Made by a program: the position numbers and the translations under genes. The notes under the pieces are model-generated. The model did not search any database and had not been told where the DNA came from. It saw only the letters and a program-made list of their open reading frames with translations. A DNA stretch of 27,946 nucleotides from CAZLMW01 sp964560875 (GTDB taxonomy: Bacteria > Myxococcota_A > UBA9042). The stretch is taken from positions 1-27,946 of the forward strand of contig CAZLMW010000105.1 of the NCBI GenBank assembly GCA_964560875.1, written 5' to 3'. Each line of letters begins with the position of its first letter. Positions within the stretch are counted from its first letter, which is position 1. Positions 1-8,700 of the stretch are shown piece after piece.

Positions 1-1809
1 CGGCTGCTTGCTCTTGTTGACCTCTTTTCGATACTGCTGCCAGACGACGCGCGGCTTTGCGGGACCGATCAAGATGAGCGCGAGCTGCTGCGGCCCGACC
101 GACATCCCGGTGCCATAGAACGCCTCGATCGCGAGGCCGGTTTGGCCGTCTGCGGCGACGGTCGGAACGACCCGCAAGTACTGGATCATGCCGTCGCGGA
201 GCTTGAGCAGCCGGGTGACCTTTCGCTCGCGTCGCTTGCCGGTGACCAGCTCGAGCGAGACGCGCCTGGCTTTCTTGAGGATGCGCACAGCCTTCTTTTC
301 GGCGGGATCCGGCGTGATGGTGTTGACCAGGATCGCGCCGTCGTAGTCGGGGGCGAGACGCGCTTTGCGGCGCCCCATTCGCAGCTGCAGCCATGTGCCT
401 TTGGGCAACGCCTGCGTGACAACCTGCGGGCACTTCTTGACGGGATCGCCTTGCAGCCCGCGGCCTTCAGCGTGCATGGCAACAAGGCGCTCGCCACGGC
501 CTTGCACGCAGAGTCGCCCGTCACCGTCAGCACCGACGAACTCCGGCTTGGCGACGGTCTTGAGGGTGTGCGCAGCGGCAGGCATTGTGGGCCACACCGT
601 TCGTCCATCCCGTGATTGCCACGGTGCGCCGCGGTCGAAGATGTCCGCGTCCCCGCCCAGCAAAAGCCAGCTGAGTTTCCAGGCCGCGCCGAATCTCTCG
701 AACACAGCTCGCGCCTTGGGCGTGGCGGGCCCGACGGTGCAAGCGCTCGCGACAGAAGCGGAACGTTTGGCGACGGGCGGCGGGCACACGACGTACTCGG
801 CGGACTCGCGAACCAATGCGCAGGGGCCGACGAGCAGCTGTTCGAGGGCCGTGCGACCGGGGCTGCCTCGATGGGACCAGGCCTTGAGGACCTCGTTGCG
901 GTTGGGCACCAGCTCACCCCAGCCGTCGACGATGCTGCGGTATACGCGCTTGGCGATGAACGGCTTCATGCCCTTGATGCCGCCACGGCGCATGGCCGCC
1001 CCGAGCATCCGTCGCGCCCGCTGGCTCGCGGCGGGTTCGGCATGGACGGTCGCGGTGTGGGTCAGTCGGCCGGCGATCGAATAGGCAACGAGGAGGTAGT
1101 GATCTTCGCCGCCGTCTCCGGTCTTGGCGGAGTAGGTGCCTTCGGACATCTGGACGGGACCGACGCCGGGCCAGTAGCGCAGCCGTCGTTCGCCGCTCCA
1201 GCCCGTCGTATCGCCCTTGCGCACGAAGTCGAGCGATCGCTCCGAGACGTTGGTGACCATGCAGCCAATGCGTGTGCAGGTGACGCGCTGCATCGGATGA
1301 CCGCCGACAAGCAATCGGGCGTGTCGACTCGCGAGCAGCTTCTTGATGCGACGGCTCTTGGACGGCAAGGAGTCGACCCACCAGGTCTTCTTGCCGTCGG
1401 TCACCCAGTGCGCTTTTCCAGCCGGTGTCCAATGCGCCTTGCGGCCGCGCGTTTGTGCGATCGCGATATCGGCAACCAGCAGCCGTCCCACGGTGCGGCG
1501 ACCGGTTACGCGAAGACGCTTGTAGGCGATCGGACCGTCGTCGTCGCCGCCGCCGTAGAGATCTGCGCGATGGGCGCGAAGGGTCGCGTAGATCCAGGTG
1601 TTGCCGGGCGTGAAAAGCGCCGATTGCCGGCGTTTGCGGGCGCGTCGTCGTTTCTTGGTGGGCGTCTTGACCGGCGATTTCGCCGAATTCGTCGGGCATC
1701 CCCAAATCGCACCCGTGAATGCGATGTCGGGGTGCGCAGCTGCTGCGGGCGACGCAACAAGAGACGACGCGACAGCGAGCGTGATGAAGGTCGTAAAGAG
1801 ACGCAGCAT
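1..1809 (-). CDS. Secreted protein of unknown family, 3' end outside window
   Basis: The minus-strand frame from ATG at 1809 is open for 603 codons to the window edge, so the C-terminus is missing. The N-terminus (MLRLFTTFITLAVASSLVAS, then PAAAA) is a typical Sec signal peptide with a likely cleavage site near residue 25. Export to the periplasm or beyond is therefore likely. The mature part is rich in Trp, Lys and Arg, with a basic stretch near residues 45-60 (TPTKKRRRARKRRQS) and paired cysteines in the central part. I recognise no domain. The ATG at 1813 is in another frame, and no strong ribosome binding site precedes 1809. The gene lies 89 bp downstream of the MopE-repeat lipoprotein on the same strand and may be cotranscribed with it. 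Long open frames on the plus strand here are shadows. That it is a gene is fairly sure; its function is unknown. Confidence 0.8.
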   Translation of the reverse strand, partial: MLRLFTTFITLAVASSLVASPAAAAHPDIAFTGAIWGCPTNSAKSPVKTPTKKRRRARKRRQSALFTPGNTWIYATLRAHRADLYGGGDDDGPIAYKRLRVTGRRTVGRLLVADIAIAQTRGRKAHWTPAGKAHWVTDGKKTWWVDSLPSKSRRIKKLLASRHARLLVGGHPMQRVTCTRIGCMVTNVSERSLDFVRKGDTTGWSGERRLRYWPGVGPVQMSEGTYSAKTGDGGEDHYLLVAYSIAGRLTHTATVHAEPAASQRARRMLGAAMRRGGIKGMKPFIAKRVYRSIVDGWGELVPNRNEVLKAWSHRGSPGRTALEQLLVGPCALVRESAEYVVCPPPVAKRSASVASACTVGPATPKARAVFERFGAAWKLSWLLLGGDADIFDRGAPWQSRDGRTVWPTMPAAAHTLKTVAKPEFVGADGDGRLCVQGRGERLVAMHAEGRGLQGDPVKKCPQVVTQALPKGTWLQLRMGRRKARLAPDYDGAILVNTITPDPAEKKAVRILKKARRVSLELVTGKRRERKVTRLLKLRDGMIQYLRVVPTVAADGQTGLAIEAFYGTGMSVGPQQLALILIGPAKPRVVWQQYRKEVNKSKQP

Positions 1810-1898
1810 GCATGGTCCGAGGGAGCGAGACGCTCGGGGATCCTGCCGACGCCCAAGCCGCTGCCAATGCCCCACGTTCACGCCGTCCTCTGCAGCCA

Positions 1899-4826
1899 TC
1901 AGTGACACTTCTGGGTCATGGTCTTGGTGACGCGCTTGGTGCACGTATCGACGAGCGGCAACGTGAACTTTCCGTTCCACGTGTAGTCGTAGGTCCACGA
2001 CGCCGAAACGCCGCACGCGGGGACCGATGATGTCCATCCCTGCGGGTTTGCGACACATTCGGCTTTGCTGGTGCAGGCGATGCCCTTGCAGATGTGATGG
2101 GGCTTGGCCTTGGCGTTGTAGAGCTTCTGCCAGCCGCTCGCGCAGTTGTAGTCGAAACTGCCGCACTTGTTCTTGCTGCTGAAGTAGCTCTGCTGGCCGG
2201 GTCGGGTCCATGCGTCGCTGTCGCAGCAGTCGCCGCCGCCGTATTGGCAGGTCTTCGGTTTGCCCACGACGACCATGTTCTTGTCGCAGTAGCCGTCGTT
2301 GTCGTCGTCGCACCCTTCGTCGGTCAAGCTGTCACAGTCCTGGTTGATGTTGTCGCAGATTTCCTTGGCGTATGGGTGGATCGTCTTGTTTCCGTCGTGG
2401 CAATCGCCGCCGCCCTTGGGACACACCTTCGGTTTGCCGACCGTCACCATCTTCTTGTCGCAGTAGCCGTCCCCGTCGTCGTCGCAGCCCTCATCGGTAC
2501 CGCTCTTGCAGTTGTCGTCGCGGCCGTTGCAGACCTCTTTGGCGCCCGGATAGACGAACTTGCCGCCGTTGTTGGGGTCGTCGTTGCAGTCGCCGCCGCC
2601 CTTGGGACAGACCTTTGGCTTGCCGACGACCTTCTTGCCCGCCGCACAGTAGCCGTCGCCGTCCAGGTTGCAGCCGCCGTCGGTTTTCTTGTCGCAGTCG
2701 TTGTCCTTTCCGTCGCAGACCTCGGGCGCGTCGGGGTTGATCGAGGCGCCGCCGTTGGGATTGTCGTTGCAGTCCTTGGCCTTGGTCGCCGTGTACCACG
2801 ACACGTCGCCCTTGTTGCACAGGCACTTCTTCTTGGCGGGGTTGCCGTAGCCGTCCTTGTCGGCGTCGAGCCAGTAGTCGTTGCAGTTCTTGGCGCCCTC
2901 TTCGTCGGTCTTGCCGTCGCAGTCGTTGTCGAGGCTGTCGTCGCAGCGCTCTTTGAAGCCCGGGTTGACCGGGTACTTGTTGTCGTTGCAATCGCCGCCT
3001 TGCAGCGTCGTATACGGCTTCTCACTCGCGCACATGCACTTGAACTTCTTGCTGTCGCCGTAGCCGTCGAAGTCGCTGTCCACGTAGTACTTCTTGCAGT
3101 CCTTGGCGTCGGCTTCGTCCGTCGCGCCGTTGCAGTTGTCGTCGATGGTGTTGCACAGCTCGGGCGCCTTGGGGTTGATGTTCTTCTTCTTGTCGTCGCA
3201 GTCGCCTTTGGCCTTGACCTTGAACTTGCCTTTTGGCGCGCAGTAGCACTTCGAGTCCCCGGCACCGAACCCATCGCCGTCCAGGTCTGCCCAAAATTCC
3301 AGGCAGTTCTTGCTGCCGTCCTCGTTCTGGTCGTTGTTGCAGTTGTCATCGATGCCGTTGCCGCAGATCTCTTTGACGCCCGGATGGATCTTGTTGTTCT
3401 TGTCGTTGCAGTCGGTGTTCTGGGAGGCGTTGAACTCCTTGCTCGGCGAGCACAGGCACGTGCCCTTGCCCGCACCGACGCCGTCGTTGTCGCCATCGGC
3501 GTAAAACAGCTTGCAGCCCTTGGGCTCCTTGGTTTGCTCGCCCGGCAGGTCCGTGAGGCCATCGCAGTCGTTGTCGATCGAGTCGCCGCACAGCTCGACA
3601 CCGGCGGGGTTCATCTTGGCGCCGTTCTTGCTCGGATCGTCGTTGCAGTCGCCGATGCCCTTCTTGCACCAGGGCGGGAGCGCGGCGCCCGAGTTGTTGC
3701 AGCTCTTGGCGTCCTGGGTGCACACGGCCGGAAGCCCGACGATTTCGATGCCCTGCGCGCAGTAACCGTCGCCGTCGTCGTCACACCCTTCGTCGGTCTT
3801 GCCGTCGCAGTCGTTGTCCTTGCCATCACACTTTTCGGCGACGGGCTTGGGCGCTGTGCAGGTCAGCTTGCCGGCCTCGCACTTGGTCTGCCCCTTGCAC
3901 GCGCCGACGGCGCCCTTGGTCTCGCACGGCTGCGCGGCGAGGTTCTCGTCGGTGTCGCCGTCGCAGTCATCGTCTTTGCCGTTGCACAGCTCGGGTACGG
4001 GTTTGGCGGCCGAGCAAGCGGTCAGGCCCTTCGCGTCGCACTTGCGGGCCCCCGAACAGGTCCCGTCCTTGTTGGTGATGGTGCACAACGCCTCGGCGCC
4101 GGATTTGACCGCGTTGTCGGTGCACGAGCACATGCCCGACTCCCGCACGCACTGCTTACCGCTGCCCTTTTCGCCCGCCGACGGCTTGCACGCGAAGCCC
4201 GCGGGACAGTCCGCGTTGCCGACGCACTCGCCGCCGCAGAAAGATGCGCTCTCGAGATCGGTTTCGGCTTTCTGAGCGATGCAAAGGGCGCCCTTGGACA
4301 GCGCGCCGCATTCGGCGTCCGTCTTGCACGGCAGGCACACGGCCGCGAGCTTGGGGATGCAGATGAACGTGGTATCGGACCCGGGTGCCTGGTCGCATTT
4401 CCAGCCACCGGGGCAGCAATCGACGCAGGTTCGTGTGCAGCGCTTGCCGTCGGCGGTGTTGACGCACCAGTTCGAATCGCAGTCGCCGTTGCCGTTGCAC
4501 GTCGCGCCGGGCTCGCCGGGCTCGGGTTTGTCGGGAAACTTGCACGGATCGGGCGCCGTGTCCTTGGGAGCCGTCGCGTCACCGCCCGACGAGGACGAAG
4601 ACGACGAAGCGCTCGCGTCGCCGCCGCTGCTGCTGCTGGACCCGCCCGATGAGCTGCTCGACCCCGAGTCGACGACGGAGCCATCGCCAAATGGATTGAA
4701 ACCACCCGAGTCGGTCAACGTTCCGTCGCTACCGCCGCCGCTGGCGTCGGGATCGGACCCGCAGCCGACCGCGAGCACGGAGAGGATGGCTACACCAGCC
4801 ACGGACCGGGACTTCAAAGTACGCAT
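1899..4826 (-). CDS. MopE-repeat, cysteine-rich putative metal-binding lipoprotein
   Basis: This 975-residue protein starts with a lipoprotein signal peptide (MRTLKSRSVAGVAILSVLAV, then GC, lipid-bearing Cys22). A Ser/Gly/Asp linker follows to about residue 90, then a Cys-rich block to about 245. Residues 280-840 carry about nine copies of the MopE-type motif, such as CDGKDNDCDGKTDE, spaced by DGDGY and GDCND elements. The family takes its name from the Methylococcus copper protein MopE. The repeated Asp-rich DxDxDG loops look more like calcium sites, so 'metal-binding' is the safe wording. The C-terminal 130 residues are Cys-rich and unlike the repeats. AAGG lies about 8 nt before the ATG and supports the start. 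It is probably an outer-membrane or surface lipoprotein. It is divergent from the glycosyltransferase and upstream of the gene at 1809. Confidence 0.93.
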   Translation of the reverse strand: MRTLKSRSVAGVAILSVLAVGCGSDPDASGGGSDGTLTDSGGFNPFGDGSVVDSGSSSSSGGSSSSSGGDASASSSSSSSGGDATAPKDTAPDPCKFPDKPEPGEPGATCNGNGDCDSNWCVNTADGKRCTRTCVDCCPGGWKCDQAPGSDTTFICIPKLAAVCLPCKTDAECGALSKGALCIAQKAETDLESASFCGGECVGNADCPAGFACKPSAGEKGSGKQCVRESGMCSCTDNAVKSGAEALCTITNKDGTCSGARKCDAKGLTACSAAKPVPELCNGKDDDCDGDTDENLAAQPCETKGAVGACKGQTKCEAGKLTCTAPKPVAEKCDGKDNDCDGKTDEGCDDDGDGYCAQGIEIVGLPAVCTQDAKSCNNSGAALPPWCKKGIGDCNDDPSKNGAKMNPAGVELCGDSIDNDCDGLTDLPGEQTKEPKGCKLFYADGDNDGVGAGKGTCLCSPSKEFNASQNTDCNDKNNKIHPGVKEICGNGIDDNCNNDQNEDGSKNCLEFWADLDGDGFGAGDSKCYCAPKGKFKVKAKGDCDDKKKNINPKAPELCNTIDDNCNGATDEADAKDCKKYYVDSDFDGYGDSKKFKCMCASEKPYTTLQGGDCNDNKYPVNPGFKERCDDSLDNDCDGKTDEEGAKNCNDYWLDADKDGYGNPAKKKCLCNKGDVSWYTATKAKDCNDNPNGGASINPDAPEVCDGKDNDCDKKTDGGCNLDGDGYCAAGKKVVGKPKVCPKGGGDCNDDPNNGGKFVYPGAKEVCNGRDDNCKSGTDEGCDDDGDGYCDKKMVTVGKPKVCPKGGGDCHDGNKTIHPYAKEICDNINQDCDSLTDEGCDDDNDGYCDKNMVVVGKPKTCQYGGGDCCDSDAWTRPGQQSYFSSKNKCGSFDYNCASGWQKLYNAKAKPHHICKGIACTSKAECVANPQGWTSSVPACGVSASWTYDYTWNGKFTLPLVDTCTKRVTKTMTQKCH

Positions 4827-4902
4827 GTGAGCAACCTTTTCCGCAGCGGGGTCATGGGCCGCGGGCGGCGCAGTCTAGCAAATCGCGTTGGCGTCAAAAG
4901 CG

Positions 4903-4983
4903 ATGGTTTTGTGCGCCCGATACATCGAGACGTTCTCGGACTACCCGGCCGACCGCAAGGCGCCGATTCCCTACGTCTGGTAA
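4903..4983 (+). CDS. Possible 26-residue leader ORF before the glycosyltransferase
   Basis: ATG 4903 to TAA 4981-4983 encodes 26 residues ending KAPIPYVW. It lies 9 bp before the glycosyltransferase ATG and in the same reading frame, separated only by the TAA and three codons. No clear ribosome binding site precedes either start. It could be a coupled leader peptide, the 5' end of the glycosyltransferase gene broken by a stop or sequencing error, or chance. The amino-acid composition looks protein-like, but the evidence is thin. Confidence 0.2.
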   Translation: MVLCARYIETFSDYPADRKAPIPYVW

Positions 4984-4992
4984 AACGGCGCC

Positions 4993-5718
4993 ATGCCGGT
5001 CCACCCCGATGCGCCATCGCTGAGCCTCGTTTTCCTGTGCTGGAACGAAGAAGAGGCCCTGCCCCGCACCCTCGACGAGGCGGTGCAGTGGTGTCGCGAA
5101 AACCTCGACGATTGGGAGATCCTCGTCGTCGACGACGGCAGCACCGACGCCAGCGCCGCGATCATCAGCAAGCACGCCGAGTCCGAACCGCGTATTCGCC
5201 TGCTCCAGCATCCGGTCAATCGCGGCATGGGCGCAGGGCTGCGAACGGCGATCGGCGCTGCATCGAAAGACTACTACTGCATGCTCGCGGCCGACGGGCA
5301 GATCCCCACCGGCGAGGTCGGCAAGCTCTTGCACCTGCTCCGTGAAGCGCCCGTCGTGACCTCGGTCTACGACAACCGCAAGGGACCGATGCGGCTGTTC
5401 TTGTCGCGCGGATTCCGCATGTATATGCGGCTACTCGTCGGCGTGGACTTCGCGCTCGAGGGGACGTACCTGTTCCCCGTCGCCCTGGCCCGCGATGAGA
5501 TCGGCCTGCACAACGTGGGCGCGGACACGTTCTTTTTCAGCTTCGAGCTCGTCGCCCGCGCCATCCAGCGGGGCACCCGAGTCGCAACCGGAACGATCTC
5601 GGTACGCCCGCGGATCGACGGTGGCGCATCACGCGTAGCGAACGTGAACCGAATCAAGCGCGTCGCTTCCGAGGTAATCGCGCTGCGCCGTCGCTTGCGG
5701 GCCGAGGAGACGGGCTGA
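4993..5718 (+). CDS. Family 2 glycosyltransferase (polyprenyl-phosphate sugar transferase-like)
   Basis: The 241-residue product has the GT-A fold signature of GT2 enzymes. An N-terminal strand SLVFLCWNEEEALPRTL is followed by the nucleotide-binding VVDDGSTD (residues about 46-52). NRGMGAGLRTAI comes next, then LAADGQIP in place of the usual DADxQ metal-binding motif, keeping the second Asp. The C-terminal part with FFFSFELVARA and the RxxGxS-like segment resembles dolichyl- or undecaprenyl-phosphate mannose/glucose synthases (DPM1/ArnC-like). It lacks the C-terminal membrane helices some of them carry. It probably moves a nucleotide-sugar residue onto a lipid or glycan carrier at the inner face of the membrane. 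The start has no strong ribosome binding site. The gene ends 37 bp from the convergent Big_2 gene. Confidence 0.88.
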   Translation: MPVHPDAPSLSLVFLCWNEEEALPRTLDEAVQWCRENLDDWEILVVDDGSTDASAAIISKHAESEPRIRLLQHPVNRGMGAGLRTAIGAASKDYYCMLAADGQIPTGEVGKLLHLLREAPVVTSVYDNRKGPMRLFLSRGFRMYMRLLVGVDFALEGTYLFPVALARDEIGLHNVGADTFFFSFELVARAIQRGTRVATGTISVRPRIDGGASRVANVNRIKRVASEVIALRRRLRAEETG

Positions 5719-5755
5719 AACAACGTACGTCGGACTATTTCGCTGTGTTTTCGGG

Positions 5756-8700
5756 TTATTGCACGGTCACTTTCGCGGTGCCGGTCACTTTGCCCTTGAT
5801 GGCCGAGATCGTCGCCGTTCCCTTCGCGATCGCGGTGACACGCCCCTTACTGCCCCCGGCATTGCTCACCGGCGCGACCGAAACCTTGTCCGATTTCCAC
5901 AGCACGTACGCGTTGAGAGGGATCTTCGTGCCGTCGGCATAGTGGCCGGTGGCCAGCAATTGCGCTTGCTGGGACTGCTTGAGCGTTGCGGTCGGCGGGG
6001 TCACCTCGATCTTGGTGAGCGCGGCGGCCGTGACCTTGAGCTTCGTCTTGCCCTGCTTTCCGCCGAACGTCGCGATGATCTCCACCGTACCCGCGGCGAG
6101 CGGGGTCACCCGGCCCTTGCCCTGCCAGGCGCTGACCACCGACGCGATCTTGGCGTTGCTGCTTGTCCAGCTGGCCTGACCGGTGAGGTTCTGCGTCGTG
6201 TTGTCAGCGAACACGCCGGTCGCCTGAAACTGCGTCGTATATCCGATCGGCAGGACAGGCGAGAACGGCGTCACCTGGATCTCCAGCAACGCGGCCTGTT
6301 GCACGGTCAGCTTGGTCGTACCCGTTTTGCCGCCCCACTGCGCCGAGATAACGGTCTCTCCAGCCTTGAGTCCTTGCACAAACCCCTTGCCCGGCTGATT
6401 GATGTTGCTGACGGCGGCAACGTCGGGTTTGGAGCTCGTCCACGTGGCAAGCCAGGTGATCTGCTGCGTCGTGCCGTCGGTGAAAACGGCGACGCACTCC
6501 AACTTCCCGAAGGCTCCGACCGCGATCTTCGGCTGGATCGGCGTGACCTGCAGCTCCTTGAGTTCGGCCGGTTTGACCGTCACGGTCGCGGTCGCCGTCT
6601 GCCCTTTCGCGGTGGCCTTGATGGTCACGGTGCCAGCCTTGAGCGTCTGCGCCATGCCCTTCATCGGCCCGTTGCCGTTGTTCACGCTGACGATCGAGGG
6701 ATCGCTGGACGTGTAGGTCGTCTGCCACGAGACGTCCTGTGAGGTCCCATCGGTGAAGACCGCCGACGTCTTGAAGAGCACCGGCACGCCCTTGGCGACG
6801 GTGGACGACGCCGGTGTGAGTTGCAGCGACTTCACCTTGGCGTCGGTGACGACGATGGTGGCGGTCGCCTTGAAGCCGAGCCCGGCGGCCGTGATCGTGG
6901 CCTTGCCCGGCTTGAGCCCCTGGATCAGGCCCTTTTGGCCGTTGCCGTTGAGCGCCGCGGCGATCGATGAATCGCTGCTCGACCAGCTCACCCACTGGGT
7001 CACCGGGTTGCTCTTTCCGTCCGACCACAAGAGGCTCGCTTCGAATTTGCGCCAGTCGCCGGCCGGCATCGTCTGGGTGCCGGGGAAGATCTGGATTCCG
7101 GTCTGCTTGGCCTGGGTGACAGTGAGCGAGGCCTTGCCGGTTTTGCCCTGCCACGTAGCCGTGATCTCGGTCTTGCCGGGCGAAAGGGACTGCGTCCGCC
7201 CCTTGTTGGCGCCGCCGCCCCCGAAACCGCCACCGCCGCCCTTGTTGCCCACCTGCGCGACCGTCTTGTTGGTGCTGTTCCAGGTGGCCTGCCACGTCAC
7301 GTTCTGGGAGCTATCGTCGGAGAACAAGGCCACCGCCTGGAACTGCATCGGGATGCCGACGGGCGACTCCCACGCGGCTGGCGATACCTGCACTTGCACA
7401 AGCGTCGGGTTGGTCACGGTGAGCTTGGTCGAAACCGACTTGCCCGCGTACTTGGCTGTGATGGTCGCGACGCCCTTCTTCTTGCCCTGGGCGACCCCTT
7501 TCCAGTTGCCGCCCTTCTGAATCGTCGCGATCGAGGCGTCGCTCGTCTCCCACGAGGCTTGCTTGGTGACGTTTTGCGTGGCGCCGTTGCTGTAGACCGC
7601 GATCGCCCAGTACTGCACGTACTGACCGGCTTTGCGCGACACGTTGTGCGGGCCGATCGTGAGGTCGGTCAGCGTCGGCTGCTTCACCGTCACCTTGGAC
7701 GTCCCGATCGTGCTGCCGAGGGCGGCCTTGATGGTGACCGAACCCGCCTTGAGCGCGCTGACGGTGCCGGCATTTGCCTTGGCGTTGCTGACGGCGGCGA
7801 CGGTGGGATCTGAGCTCGACCAGACGACCTGCGATGTCACGTCGATCACGCTGCCATCGCTGTACTGGGCCTTGGCGCCAAACGACTCCTTCAGGCCGGC
7901 TTCCATCACCTTGGTCGACGGGTCGACGAGCACCTTGATGAGCGCCGCCGCGGAGACGGACACCTCGACCTTGCCGGACACACCGTCGAGCGATGCGGTG
8001 AGGGTCGCTTTGCCTTCCGCGACGGCCGCGATCCAGCCCTTCGGCGCGGTGTTCGAGACCGTGACGACCTTTTCGTTGCTGCTCTGCCAGGTAACCTTGT
8101 CGGTGATGTCGAGCGCTTTGCTGTCGCTGTAGGTGCCGATCGCCTTGAGCTGCTTCTGCACGCCCTTGGCCATGCCCACCGCGCCGTTGATGGCGATGGA
8201 CTTGAGCGTGGCCGCGGTTACCGAGAGCTTCGCCGTCGCGACCACCTTGCCAAACGTCGCAGTCACCGTGGCTTCGCCTGCCCCCAGGCCTGTTGCGTGT
8301 CCCTGCGTGCCCGGCGCGTTGCTGATCGCGGCGACAGTCTTGGGCTGCACGGACCACGTCGCGCTTTCGGTGAAGTCCTTGGACGCGCCGTCGCTGAACG
8401 TGCCGATAACGGTGAACACCTGCTTGCCACCGGCGGGAACCGTTGCTTGGAGCGGCGCGATGACCAGCTTCGTGAGCGTCGCGGGCTTGACGGTGACGAC
8501 GCGCGAACCGTTTTGCCCGCCGAACTCCGCCGTGATTGTGGCTGAGCCGGGCTTCTTGGCGGTGGCGAGTCCAGCGTTGCTGACCGCGACGATGTCGTCC
8601 TGGCTCGAGGTCCACTTGGCCGTCTTGGTGATGTCGGCGACCTTGCCGTCGGCGTACGTGGCCGTGGCGGTGAAGCTCACGGACTCGCCGATCGTGAGCG

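Noticed and set aside
186..1867. Two minus-strand frames (186-917 and 914-1867) that seem to tile the left end
   Set aside because: They are Arg/Ser/Pro-rich shadows. A third minus-strand frame is open without interruption from 1809 to the edge and begins with a signal peptide.
2094..4652. 852-residue open frame on the plus strand, very hydrophobic
   Set aside because: It lies exactly antisense to the MopE-repeat gene. The repeated Asp/Cys codons read as Val/Ala/Leu on the other strand and suppress stops.
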